From Chrysemys picta bellii (taxonomy: Eukaryota; Chordata; Testudines; Emydidae), in NCBI RefSeq assembly GCF_011386835.1, contig NC_088805.1, positions 18,410,836 to 18,474,835 of the forward strand: a stretch of 64,000 nt of DNA. Direction: 5' to 3'. A model generated the notes under the pieces. That model did not search any database and was not told the DNA's origin. It was given only the letters and a program-made list of their open reading frames with translations. Shown here piece by piece: positions 10,580 to 22,037 of the stretch. The first letter of the stretch is position 1, and each line of letters begins with the position of its first letter. The translations under genes and the position numbers were made by a program.

Positions 10580-12540
10580 GTTTTGTTTGTTGTTTTTCTT
10601 TATCAGCGTCTCAGAAGAATCCCCCCCCCACACACACTTAATCATCGATGTATCTTTTTACATAATTGTCCCTGAAGCTTCAGAATCTGATATACAGACT
10701 TAGGTTTTGGTTTGTGTTGTTTCTGCCCCACCCCCCAAAATCTTTCTTTTGCTCATTTCTTCTCCCCTCCCCCCCATTAGATGCAAAATTATGCTCTGGC
10801 TCCGAAGACACTGGCTTGCAGCTCTCCAGTAGTCATATTAATATGTGAGTCGTGTCCTGCTTTAGCTCTTTCCCCTCTCTTTATGTTACATTGAGTTAGA
10901 GAGTGTTAACCCTTTTTTTGCTTGAAATACTGGAGTTTGCTTGCAAAGGCATCGTTATATATTTTTAAGAAGAGGTGTCAAAATTACTTAATTCAAATGT
11001 ATGTGTTCCAAACTGTCTTTATGGGTTTGTTGTAATTGATTGAAATGTGCTTCGATGCATATTCCCTCTCTTCTAGAAATGAAAAGCCTCTTACATGGAT
11101 ATGAACTAGAAGATTCATACTTCATTGCTTTATTTTGAAACTTTTTATGTATCCTGTTTTATCATGGTTGAATTTTAAATTGAGACCAGGAAAACTGTCA
11201 GCACTGCAAGATTGCCGTTTAACGTTGGGACTATATGCTTGTGTCTGCTACCTGGTTTGGATTGGCTGTGATATGATTTTCAGTATTGTACTGTACCAGC
11301 AGTTTAGGGTGTTCATTAGCCTTTGAGTAATATTAATTTAAAATTTCAGAATAAGATACAAATGTTGGTTATATTGTATTATAGAAGGAGCGTTTGACAC
11401 TGGCACAAATGCCCTCGACCATAACTTTCTTTATTTTTATTAGTGCTTTCATTTAGAAGAAATTGCCAGCTTTAATACTGTACTTCCTTGTAACTGGCAC
11501 TCAAAGAATTGCTGCTAGCTTTACAGGCTTGCCATTCATCATTTGAGTATTTAATTATAGTTGGTTGTACACCGACAGACGTGAGACAAAGGTTGTTTTA
11601 TGTGTTCGATTTGGTTCAGATATTTCAGACTGACATTGTGTGGCTTTTAAGAAGTCTTCATAGTTCTGTGACCTTGAACCTTACATACTAATAGTCTCTG
11701 TGATGTTCAGTTCTAATTCTTGAGGTTTCGGGGGAAGAAAGCTTACTGTGACTTTTGCGCAAAGTATGGTTGCAACTTAAATGATCTCTCGGTACTAACA
11801 TGATGTTTCACAATATCCTAAGCAACAGATGTATACAAAGGGATCTGACCATTGCTTTGGAAGTATGAGTATTTATTGGGTTGAATAAGAGACTTTGAAC
11901 GTAGTGCTACGAACGGTCGATGACTAAAAGTCTTCCTCAATCAAGCTTACTGTATTGTATTTAATATATAGTCTCATAGCATCTGTCTGTGCTAAGAGGG
12001 AAGTATCCTTATTTTTCCATTATAAGAGAATGAGTTGTTTTTAAAGTCACCTTTAATCTATTGTATACATCTGGCTGGTTATTTCTACTATTATCGAACA
12101 ATTCTATCCAGATAAATGATTTTTAGGCCCTCACCGTACTGCAGCTTGAACCAAGCCAGCAACAGCTTAAAAAAATACAACTGCATAATTGTTACAGTTG
12201 TTAGCAGGCTTCCAATGCACTTTGCTTTTTCTGAGAATAGTTCTAGTCCCAGAACACCCTTGCCTGCTGTTGTGAAGTCTTGATTTATAACAGGAGTAGC
12301 AGCAAGTAGGTGTGACTGGACAGGGCCTTAGATTTGTCACTTGCCAGACCAACACTTGCACAAACAAGTTAAAGAATTGGTTTTCCATCTTCCACTAGCT
12401 TTTCAATAAATATTTTTCTTGGAATACAAACAAGTTGTTTGACTTGCATTGGATAAGTGAAGGTAGGGTCCCTGTTTGGCTTCTCCAACAACTCTTCACC
12501 TTTAGTAGCTTGTTTTACAGATTTTGGCAGCATCTCTGCA
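10580..12540. other. Intron sequence with no recognised element
   Basis: Unique-looking AT-rich sequence with short CT-rich and poly-C patches (for example 10621-10630 and 10767-10776). No transposon ends or coding similarity were seen. Being close to the first exon, it might hold enhancer elements, but nothing in the sequence proves that. Confidence 0.5.
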
Positions 12541-12542
12541 AG

Positions 12543-12625
12543 GCTGGGATTGTGAACCAGATCTTCTTCTCCATTGACTTTAGTGGAGCTCTGATTTACA
12601 CCAGCTGAGGAACTGGTCCTAGATG
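12543..12625. repeat. Old palindromic amniote repeat ('ccattgacttt...ggag' core)
   Basis: The left arm 'aaccagatcttcttctccat' is partly mirrored by the right arm 'gatttacaccagctgagga' followed by 'ctggtcc', around the core 'ccattgactttagtgg'. This layout is common in turtle, crocodile and bird genomes. The family name is uncertain. Confidence 0.5.
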
Positions 12626-13351
12626 GCTAACCCTTAGCAGGATTGAATTGGATTTAAGACCATCGTAACATGAATGTGTATCAGCTGGAAGGGTCCAGTT
12701 TTAAGATTTATCAACACTTCACTATTTCCTTATTTAAAACTTTCAAATCTTAAGGCAGATATTCCTGTGACATGAACTTGGATGCCCTGGCAAGACCGAC
12801 TAATAGATTGAGGTCAGAAAGCAAACATTCTTGTGTATTACACCAAGTTAGTGCACAAATCTGTAGGACACTGTAATCAGGATCTTAATCTTCCTTATGT
12901 TGGGAATCTAATAATTAAGATAATCTGACTTTGGTTAAATATGAGAATACTTTACCTAGCTATCTATCACTTCCAAGCCACTTACTGAACTACTATACAG
13001 AGAATACTGAAAACACTTGAGAGTAACTTTACTCTTATGAAAAGTGCTGAGAATGTGAATGGGACCACTCAGGTGTGTAAGTGCTTGCAAGTTTGTCTTA
13101 TGTCATTAGTAAATGTTTTCCTCCACATGAAGAGCTCTTTACATTTTAAAAATGAAGGCCAGTCTAAGCTTTTTACTAATTGAATTTTTATTTTTAGCTT
13201 TGGTCTGAAAACTTTGCTAAATCATAGATTAGTAGCAATTAAAAATCATTTGAAATACACACTACATAGACATTGGCATTAGCATTATTCCATGGTGCTT
13301 ATGATCAATTGTGCTTTAATTTAGGCAAATTCCAATATGGATTTTTTTCAC

Positions 13352-13386
13352 TACTACTTTTTCACCAAGACTACTTTTTCACCAAG
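13352..13386. repeat. 17-bp unit in two tandem copies
   Basis: 'actactttttcaccaag' occurs twice in direct succession, ten bases before a long TG microsatellite. Confidence 0.85.
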
Positions 13387-13393
13387 ATTCCTA

Positions 13394-13395
<2 letters not shown>

Positions 13396-13438
<43 letters not shown>
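13396..13438. repeat. (TG)n microsatellite
   Basis: An uninterrupted TG run of 43 bases. Confidence 0.97.
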
Positions 13439-13439
<1 letters not shown>

Positions 13440-13441
<2 letters not shown>

Positions 13442-14947
13442 CTTTTGGCTCTTTTGGGAAGAGTTAAATTTGTTAGTAATCAAGGAATTTGACTGAATAT
13501 TGCACTTTTGTGCCCTTAATTCTTCAAAATATATTGCTTCAGTAATAAATATGAGCATTCCAAAAGGTGATCTAATTCAGTCCCATAAAAGACTGGTACA
13601 ATGTAACAGTTATTCAAAAATTATTAGCATTCAGAGTTACTTAATACATCTTTCCCATCCATTAAAAAAGTAATTGCGTCAGGGAAGAATGAAGGGAAAA
13701 TTGTTTCTATGTTTAAGATTCCAAAAATCTAGAGTGACCATTCACTTGTAGCAGAAATTCTGTTACCTCTTTCGTCAGTATACTTTCTTCAAATTGCTGT
13801 CATTTTTGGCAACAGAATACAATATTTTTATCTTAACTTATCTTTCATGAAGGATGGGGGTTTTATGCCTCTGACCACAGACTATCACGATGTAAACATG
13901 GGGATGTTCATCCAAAGAACCAGACTTCTGCCATGAACTCTCACCCCTTTATGTATTTTAAATTGCATAATTGCAGTTGTACAATTAAGGGTTTTGTATT
14001 TTACCAAAGTGTATGTGCTGTAAATGCACAAGTGCATACCGTGAAATGTGATTCTGAACAGAATGGAAAGAGGAAGATAACGGCTCTTATTTTTCCCACT
14101 TGTTGCAGTTTTTAGTACTGAACGATTTGAACTTGTGGCTTTTTAGTCTGGTAGCTGTGATAATCAGAATTGCAGGTAGCACAATATGCTAGGAGTGCAG
14201 GGCCTTAAACAAAATAGTGTGGCGATACATGTAAGTGCAGAAAAGTTTTGAGTTCTCACACTGATTAATAAACATGAGAAATTTCTGGTGGTGACGTTGC
14301 AGAAATGGTGGCACTGAGATCATGGGAGGTAGCAAAAAGTCCCTTCTGCAATAAAACTTTTATATTGGGGTTTAAACAAGGTTAATAAAATGGGAGAACT
14401 TTTAGTAAAGAGAAAATTTAAAAAGTGGAACCTCCTTCAATAAATGTCAAAGATAAGACTTCAGCTTGGTTTTTATAGAGGAAGTAAATGGGATGTACTC
14501 AGAGGTGTATGCAACAGACACTCTGGGGCTGCAATCTGTGACTCAGGACTTTTTTTTTTTGTTTCCTTTTTACAATACCATCCCAGAGAAAACAGACTGA
14601 CTAATGGGGGTGCAAGGAGAGAGAAATTGAAGATTGGGTCACAGTAGGAGTGAAAAGAAAATAGTGACCATCTGAGTTAGAGATGGAGGGGAAACACTGT
14701 TAAAATGTGGAGTTCACTACCTCTAAAATCTGCTTAGGATGCTTAAACAAACTAGTGTCTTAATGTTCTCAGTGGAAAGTCCTCTTATGAAATTCACTTC
14801 TCCCACTGGTCTGATAGCCTGTCTGGTCAAAAACCTAGTAATTGCTTTTTGCAGAAAACTTCAATTGTTTTCTAAAAATGATTTGTGAAAAATTGATTTG
14901 GTTTTCCTCCCTCTCTCATTGGCAAAATGGGAAGAAGGGGAAAATAC
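13440..14947. other. Intron sequence with no recognised element
   Basis: About 1.5 kb with no transposon ends, RNA-like sequence or coding similarity that I can identify. Open frames here are short and unremarkable. Confidence 0.5.
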
Positions 14948-14959
14948 AATTTTGAACAA

Positions 14960-15184
14960 AGAACGGGAGTACTTGTGGCACCTTAGAGACTAACAAATTT
15001 ATTAGAGCATAAGCTTTCGTGGACTACAGCTTAAATAAATAAATATTTATTCCACTCTATATGCATCCGAAGAAGTGAGCTGTAGTCCACGAAAGCTTAT
15101 GCTCTAATAAATTTGTTAGTCTCTAAGGTGCCACAAGTACTCCTGTCCTTTTTGCGGATACAGACTAACACGGCTGCTACTCTG
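14960..15184. mobile_element. Penelope-like element terminal fragment, hairpin form, with 12-bp target duplication
   Basis: The 12-mer 'aattttgaacaa' flanks the insert on both sides (14948-14959 and 15185-15196). Inside, about 66 bases from 'gagtacttgtggcacctta' to 'cgtggactacagct' are repeated in inverted orientation, from 'agctgtagtccacg' to 'taaggtgccacaagtactc'. The spacer between them is about 45 bases. The right side ends in 'cagactaacacggctgctac'. These are the terminal sequences of the turtle Penelope-like retroelement family, recognised from memory of turtle repeats. No coding part remains. Confidence 0.8.
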
Positions 15185-15734
15185 AATTTTGAACAAGTCT
15201 TCCACAAATTTTCACTAGACTGAAAAAATGGTTTAAGATGTTTTGAAACGAAAAATTTCACTCAGCTCTGACAATTTCTAGAGGATGGTGGCTGATGTAA
15301 ATACGGGCTTAGTGTGTAGTTATGTCTCCCTCTAGTGGGTTGGCCTCTGCCCAACAGCTTGTTAGGTGCAGCTAAAAGGAATTCTTAGCTCTCCTTTAGC
15401 TCACTTGGTAGCAGCCTGTGGTTTTGGTGCTGAAAGTTCCAGATTTACTGCAGCACGGGTGGAAGTTCCTTATCCAAGCTTTTTGTGTCATCTTTCTTCG
15501 TTGTTAGAAAAGATGATAGCTGTTTGAGACACACAAAGCACACTTTTACAAATCTAAAAATAAAAAAATGGTTGTCCCCTGCTATCTCTGTACCCCCAAG
15601 AGGACATCTGATGTTGGTTATATGATGCTTGATGAACTCCTTTCCTTCCTCACACCACACAATTTCTTTCAGAAAAAAACCCAAGATCCTGGCACCCTGT
15701 GTACTAACAACCTCAGAACTGTTTTGCTTGTCTG

Positions 15735-15825
15735 CACTGGATTGTGAACTCCTTGAGACCAAGATAATGTGTCCTCTAAATGTACATGTGGTGCCTCCCA
15801 CCTGGTTAGCACTTCATGAATAGTC
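15735..15825 (+). repeat. L2/CR1/MIR-type 3' tail remnant
   Basis: 'ggattgtgaactccttgaga' followed by 'gcctcccacctggttagcac' follows the pattern of LINE-2-type tails ('tgtgagctccttgagggcag ... agcacctagcac'). It is short and diverged, so the class is tentative. Confidence 0.4.
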
Positions 15826-16109
15826 AAATACAAACACTTCTACAATACAGTGATTAAAAAATGGAGGAATGCTGTTTTGATGGGTGGAGTTAACAGCCCA
15901 CTTCTAAATGTGTTCCCCCCCCCCCACCCCCCAAAGAATTGCTGTTGCTATGAGCAAGTTAGCTGTTAGCTTTAACTTCAAAATTGCAACCGCCTCACTC
16001 AAACAGAGCTCATCAATCATTAGTCTTGAGCACACTGTTTTCTGCATCTTCTTAAGAAAGCATCAAGGATGCTGACTGGAATAAAAAGTTAGCTAAATGT
16101 TTAAGCTGC

Positions 16110-16933
16110 TGTCATAACTATAAAGGGAAGGGTAACAGCTCTCCTGTGTACAGTGCCATAAAATCCCTCCTGGCCAGAGACTCCAAAATCCTTTTACCTG
16201 TAAAGGGTTAAGAAGCTCGGGTAACCTGGCTGACACCTGACCCAAAGGACCCATAAGGGGACAAGATACTTTCAAATCTGGGGGCGGGGGGAAGGCTTTT
16301 GTTTGTGCTCTTTGTTTTGGTTGTTGTTTGCTCTTGGGACTGAGAGGGACCAGACATCAATCCAGGTTCTCCACATCTTTCTAAACAAGTCTCTCCTATT
16401 TCAAACTTGTAAGTAAATAGCCAGGCAAGGCGTGTTAGTTTTCCTTTGTTTTCTCAACTTGTAAATGTACCTTTTACTAGAGTGTTTATCTCTGTTTGCT
16501 GTACTTTGAACCTGAGGCTAGAGGGGGGTCCTCTGAGCTCTTTAAGTTTGATTACCCTGTAAAGTTATTTTCCATACTGATTTTACAGAGATGATTTTTA
16601 CCTTTTTTCTTTAATTAAAAGTCTTCTTTTAAAGAACCTGATTGATTTTTTCCTTGTTTTTAGATCCAAGGGGGTTGGAACTGTATTCACCAGGAGTTGG
16701 TGAAAGGAAGGAGGGGGGGGATGATTCATTTCTCCCTGCTTTAAGATCCAAGGGGTTTGGATCTGTATTCACCAGGGAATTGGTGAAGAGTTTCTGAAGG
16801 CTTCCCAGGTAAGGGAATCCACTTGGGAATGGTGGCAGCGGACCAGATCGAAGCTGGTAATTAAGCTTAGAAGTTTTCATGCAGGCCCCCACATTTGTAC
16901 CCTAAAGTTCAGAGAGGGGAAGCAGCCTTGACA
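16110..16933 (+). mobile_element. Solo LTR of a reptile endogenous retrovirus
   Basis: It starts 'tgtcataactataaaggga' and ends 'gcagccttgaca', the TG...CA form of an LTR. The 5-bp target duplication 'gctgc' is present at 16105-16109 and 16934-16938. No internal region or second LTR adjoins, so this is a solo LTR left by recombination. It contains a tandem near-duplicate of about 50 bp around 'ttggatctgtattcaccag' (about 16662-16712 and 16741-16793) and a TA-rich stretch near 16605-16625 that might hold the polyadenylation region. The sequence resembles a high-copy turtle LTR I recall. The 5-bp duplication fits an ERV-L or gamma-like relative, but the class is not settled. The 87-codon minus-strand frame inside is chance. 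Confidence 0.88.
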
Positions 16934-16981
16934 GCTGCTTAGTTTACTGGCTTGAGAGCTGAATTCTAGCATTCACATTCA

Positions 16982-17200
16982 GGCCATATCTACACTAGGA
17001 AAACAGTGTTAGTGTTTAACACAAGTTAGCTAACATGTTAGTCTGAGTGCAGACAAGGTAGTTGTAATTTTAACATGCTAGCTGCTCAAGGGGGAGTTTA
17101 GACTTTACCTTGATCAGTTAACACACATTAACTACAACTTGCCTTATTTACACTAAGATGCTAACCTCTTAAAACACCTTTTCCTAGTGAAGATAAGGCC
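16982..17200. mobile_element. Harbinger-type MITE, palindromic, TSD TCA
   Basis: Terminal inverted repeats 'ggccatatctacactagga' and 'tcctagtgaagataaggcc' are flanked by the triplet TCA on both sides (16979-16981, 17201-17203). Much of the interior also folds back ('gtgttaacacaagttagc' type against 'gctaac...taaaaca'). It is non-coding. A 3-bp target site fits the PIF/Harbinger group. Confidence 0.78.
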
Positions 17201-17259
17201 TCAGTGGCAAGTACCTTGTAGAGCAGTATGGAGGTTTAGTTGTTAGATCTGATCATTGA

Positions 17260-17345
17260 CTCATGTCTTCACTACGAAAAGTGTTCTTACATTGAAACAG
17301 TTACCTTGTCTCCAGTAAGATTTTATATGAAGACATCTCAATTCA
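17260..17345. repeat. MITE fragment
   Basis: 'catgtcttcactacgaaaag' and 'tatgaagacatctcaa' form weak inverted ends of about 85 bp, like the other 'tgtctacac' MITEs. It is diverged. Confidence 0.4.
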
Positions 17346-17794
17346 TCTAGTAGATGCAGATTCTGGTTAGGGGGCATAGGGTTAACCTCTATTAGTTTTT
17401 ACCTCAATACAGCTCTCTGTTCCTTGTTTCCAGTGAAATTTTAAGTTGTGATCACTATCTAAATGAAAAACGCACATCTCCTTTTGCAATGAAGAGACAG
17501 TCCTTCCAAGTACATTTTTTGGCACCTCTGTCACTTCAAAATCAGTAAACAGATATTAAATAATGATGGTTTCCTATCCTCTGTCCTCCATTGTTTACTT
17601 TAAACCAAGAAGTTTGGTAACAGGAATGTCCTCGCATTCCTTTCTTGTCTGAATATTGTTAATTTCCAGAAGCTAGCTCCTGCCACACCCAGTTTAGCTT
17701 TATTTGTGTAATGGCATTGTCTTATTCAGAAAATCATAAATCTTGCTAGAGAATTTTATACTCTTTGGAAAGAGTTACCAATATTTCCTCCTGG

Positions 17795-17826
<32 letters not shown>

Positions 17827-17898
17827 ACATTGACTTAAAATTCTGACTCAGAGCCCAAATATTTTTTTCTGGGGGAAAAAAAAAAAAAAAAAAAAAAA
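17795..17898. repeat. Poly-T and poly-A tracts in inverted arrangement
   Basis: About 24 T residues (17795-17818) are followed 57 bases later by about 23 A residues (17876-17898), so the pair can fold as a T:A hairpin. The space between shows no element I recognise. Confidence 0.85.
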
Positions 17899-18044
17899 CA
17901 CACCCCTGCCCAATGAAGCTGTGCCAGACTAATCCCTCATATAGATGCAGCTATGTCCGATGGAAGAATGCTGCCGTCAACATGGCTCCCGTCGTTCAGG
18001 GAGGTGGCTTTCCTACACTGATGGAAAAACCTCTTGTGTTTGTG

Positions 18045-18200
18045 TAGGCTGTGTCTACACTATGGGGTTGTGCCCACATAGCTTCAGTGATGTAACTATG
18101 CTGGTTATCGTCTGAGTGGTGCATACATCCCCTTAGGAGGATGCTATCAGTTACTACACCGCTAAGGTTGCTTTGCTAGGTTAATGTTAAAGTCACACTA
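18045..18200. repeat. MITE fragment with 'ggctgtgtctacactatgg' end
   Basis: The left terminus matches the 'tgtctacac' MITE ends. The interior ('ctaaggttgctttgctagg') resembles other copies but no clear right terminus was found, so it is probably truncated. Confidence 0.5.
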
Positions 18201-18824
18201 TAAGTTTTTGAAAATCAGTTCAGTTTGATGATGATTTAGCCAGTGTAGTTGCAAGTAACACAAAATTACTAGAAATGGAAGACTTTACAGTTTACTTTGG
18301 TTTATAATCCGCTGTTTCCTTGATCATTTGCACCTCTTAGCTCAGTGTATGCTGGTCTCCAGGCCCGGTGCTGTTGACTAGTAACAGCTGAAAGTGAAGA
18401 GGGAGTAGGCACACAGCGGAGAAAATAGGTGGCTCAAGCATGTTGAGTGCTGCTCTTGCGCTTCCTGAATCATGCTCTTAAACATCACGGGGGAGCAGAA
18501 GGAACCCATTATATGGTTTTTAATTGTTTTCTTTAAATTCGGATACTGTTTAAATGGTGTTTTCTCGGAACACTATTTTAAAATTAGTTTCAAAAGTCAA
18601 GTTGTCAGTATCCCTTTAACCTGGCTTGTCAGGGGTACCCTTTGCAAGGCCTCACTTTCTGGATTCTTCCTGCTTATTTTGAAACACAAGTATCAGGAAA
18701 ACCTGCCTTCGTTAACTGAAGATTTTAAAAAGGAAAGTGAAATTTCTTAGCTCTTCTGGAAAAAGTATCCTGAACTCTTACTGCTTGTTTGCATGCTATC
18801 TTGTCAAGCACACCCAAGGGTGAA

Positions 18825-19255
18825 GCAGGGACCTCCAGACTAGAACCCTGTAACCCAAATCAAACCTGATGAGGTTAGACTGCAAGTGTTTGGGTCCAGG
18901 TTGGGTGGGAAAACAACGGGTCCTTCTTGGGTCGGGTCATCTCCTTCCTGTGGGTTTGGCACAGCAGTGGCTAAACTGGGCCTGCTTCTGCCGGCCGCTG
19001 CCATCTTGCTGTGCTGTGGAGGGAGTGCACCAAGGTGTCTTGGCACCTCTCCCTTTGCAGTGTGCACAGCAGAGAACAGCAGGAACAGGGGACTCACCAG
19101 CTGCCTTGCTGACCCTACAGTCAGGAGGAGAGCCATGCTAACACTGGTTTGGGGGGAAAGGCTCTGAGTCAGATCAGAAAATGACTAGATCCTCTCAGGT
19201 TGGGTGGGTTTGGGTTTGATCTGGGCCTAAAAATTAGGCCTGAGTTGCCTTTACT
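18825..19255. repeat. GC-rich candidate interspersed repeat, unclassified
   Basis: A GC-rich island in AT-rich intron. 'gggtccaggttgggtggg' on the left side and 'caggttgggtgggtttgggt' on the right are related motifs, and the right end has the small palindrome 'gggcctaaaaattaggcc'. Both strands have open frames of over 90 codons with no recognisable domain, probably a result of base composition. It could be a DNA-transposon derivative. Ends and target duplication were not found. Confidence 0.4.
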
Positions 19256-19500
19256 CCAGAGCTAAAAATATGCATCTCTACCACTTGAGCTAAAGCATCT
19301 GATTCTCCAGCTGTGGGGACGAGGGGCATAACACTCATCCTCTGCAGATCAGGTACAGAAGAAGAGACCAGTAACATTCACCAGAGTTACTCTGATCCCG
19401 CAGGCATGGAGAGTGAGATTTCAAATTCAGTTGGTATCAAAGTGCATTTGTAAAAGTGTTCCACATAGTTGAAAACTAGATGAAAGCAGCCTCATACCTG

Positions 19501-19790
19501 TACAGTGGATTTATCTGCACCACAAGTTGCACCATTTCAACAAAAGATATGATATACAAAATGTAGTTAAACTGGTGCAAACCACTGTGTGGACACTTGT
19601 ATTGGGTTAAAACTGGCCATAGCAATTCAGCTTGCAACTGTGAATTTAGTGATGCAAGCTAAACTACTATAAACATGGCTTAAATTAATTTAAGAGTATC
19701 CACAGATAAAGCTGCACCAGGTTAACCAAACTGGTGTAAAATAACACCTTTCTGTTAAAATGGTGCAACTTCCTGCGTAGATAAGTACTA
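19501..19790. mobile_element. Palindromic MITE
   Basis: The left arm (reverse complement 'gaaatggtgcaacttgtgg') matches the right arm 'aaaatggtgcaacttcctg'. Outer ends 'acagtggatttatctgc' and 'gcgtagataagtacta' also pair roughly. It is non-coding and about 290 bp. Confidence 0.65.
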
Positions 19791-19989
19791 TATTTAAAAA
19801 AAAAAAAACTTAGACCCAAAAGGATTCTTGCTTAATATGAAGTTAAACTTGAAATTAACTCTCCAGCATAATTACTAAAAGTTCTAGCCTGAGATGATAC
19901 TGACGACAGTCATGTGCATCTGCAAATGTATTATAAGAGCTTTAAATCTTTTATATTCTGAAAGCCTCTTTAGTGGCAGGTTTGTTTTT

Positions 19990-19993
<4 letters not shown>

Positions 19994-20033
<40 letters not shown>
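19994..20033. repeat. (TG)n microsatellite
   Basis: An uninterrupted TG run of 40 bases. Confidence 0.97.
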
Positions 20034-20034
<1 letters not shown>

Positions 20035-20637
20035 TTTCCTTCCAGTTGGGAAGATAAAAGGAATGACTCTGGAAAAGGCAAGGTCTTTCAGATGGAAATA
20101 ATCAAGGTGTAAATTTTAAGGCTTGCCAGTGTCTCTGACATATGTTTATTTGTATCAACCCAAATAAATGCCCTTTTAAAAGGCAAAATAGTGGCAGTTT
20201 TATTGTGGTTCTATAAGATGATACTAGCCAGCACTTAGCCTGGATTTGTGTCTCACATGACATCTCAGTGGTAAAGTCCATTTACCTAGAGTGTGAAAGG
20301 TGATTTTATAATGGACTATAACATGGTTTTATTATAGCCAGTTCCCATGGATTCTATGGCTCTTACTCATGTGGAGTCCAACCAATCTAGCATGGTTTGG
20401 TTTTCTTTTTTAGGAGCAGAAATCCATTCACGTGCAATAATGAACAATGTCTATGATCAGCGTTTATATACTCTTGTGGACTAAGAGGGAAATGGACAAA
20501 ACATTAGGGCCTCTAAAGGTAAAAGTTTTACCCACAGTTGAAGTCAGTATGCAGCGCACATGTTTAAATTCCTCATTGACACTAACAAATAGCTAACACT
20601 TAACATGGTACTTTTCAGCTATAAACTGTGTAATCAA

Positions 20638-20704
20638 TATGATCCCCATTTTATAGGTAGAGAGATTGAGGCACAACGGTGATTTGTCCAGAGTGTCACA
20701 GTAG
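20638..20704 (+). repeat. MIR/CORE-SINE fragment
   Basis: 'tccccattttataggtagag' leads into 'attgaggcacaacggtgatt' and 'gtccagagtgtcaca', which follows the MIR core order (cccattttacagatgag, actgaggcacagag, gcccaaggtcaca). Only the core remains. Confidence 0.7.
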
Positions 20705-21125
20705 AGGCTTGTCTACATGGGAGGGGAAAATTCAGAATCGCTAATATGGAATAGGTATTAAGCTAAACTGCAAAAAGGCACTATTAGTATGGAATAAGAG
20801 AGTATCTACACAGAAGTTGATGTGGACTAGCTATTATGCTTTAAATATATATCCTAGCTTTTTCACACCAACTTGCCTGTGAATTTTCCATGAAGACATG
20901 GGAACACTCAGAAATACTGATCCAAATTCACTTTTAAACTATATAAACCTCATCAACCCCCTGTTTGGATGCTCCTATTCAGAATTAAAGTGACCTTTTG
21001 GAAATGTATTAAGCTAAATTGAATTAAGGCTACTTTAATTCTGAATAAGTGTCCACATTACATTTACACCTTTAGTTAATTCTTTATTTTTTCTTAGTAT
21101 CCAGGTGTACACAAACCCTTTAAGA
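20705..21125. mobile_element. MITE-like element with 'ttgtctacatggg' start
   Basis: The left end 'gaggcttgtctacatggga' is opposed at the right by 'caggtgtacacaaaccctt'. The interior has inverted pieces around 'ttcagaattaaagtgacct' and 'tttaattctgaataagtgtc'. The limits are approximate, and it may be two adjacent copies. Confidence 0.5.
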
Positions 21126-21829
21126 GGAAGAACGGGTCTTCCTAATTACGCAGATTAGGTTTTCCATCATTTGTAGAACCTAGTTACTTGACCAGATTAT
21201 TTCCTGTGTGCCCTCTTATTTTAAGTGTTGTTTTTCTCTTCTCTACCACTAAGAGATGCATGTGGACTGAGAAGAGACTATATATTAATCTCCTTTCAGT
21301 AGCTATTTTTAATGCAATCCTCACTATGGTATTGGAATGCTAATCTAGTTTGAAAAGTCAAAATAGCTAATCTTATGAAAGTTATCCCTGTATGTTGACT
21401 GCAGCTGTGGCTGACCAACATGTGCGATTTATGCCAGTAGCAAGTTCCTTTAATTTTCCTAATGAACAGAGATTAGGAATCTTGACGCATACAGAAATAG
21501 CACTTAGAGAGAGTAAAACAATCTGAATTAGATGAGCGTAAGCCTCTAGTGTCTGTACTTGGTTATACCAAAGCAATTTTTTGGCTTGGGGTCTTTTATG
21601 GAATATTAGTTGAACTACAGACCATGTTTGAAAACTCTGCTGGGCATGCTCCCTTTGAACATTTTCATAGAGATTGTTTCTATTTATAAATAGCCTGGGA
21701 ACAAGCTCCCTTGGTCTCTGGATAATGTAAACTACAAGGGTTGCTCATTCAAAACAAAATAATTCTTAAAAATTGTAACTAATTCAGAATTGCAAGGTCC
21801 ACCTACTCCACCTTTCCCCAACCATCTTA

Positions 21830-22037
21830 AGGTTTGTCTACATGGGACAGTTGCTAGTTTTAGTTATGTCCTCGAGTGAACATTATTATGAGTGGCTTTT
21901 CAGTGTAGCTTATATCCTTTTCCCAAGTGACCTAATGAAAAAAGTGTCCACGTAATGCTGCACCTGTTCTATATATCTGTTTGAATTCACGTATTCGATT
22001 ATGCTGAACACTTTCTCATGTAAAAAAGGCCTTAAAA
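21830..22037. repeat. MITE fragment
   Basis: It begins 'aggtttgtctacatgggac' and ends near 'ctcatgtaaaaaaggcctt'. The ends are related but diverged. It is non-coding. Confidence 0.5.
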
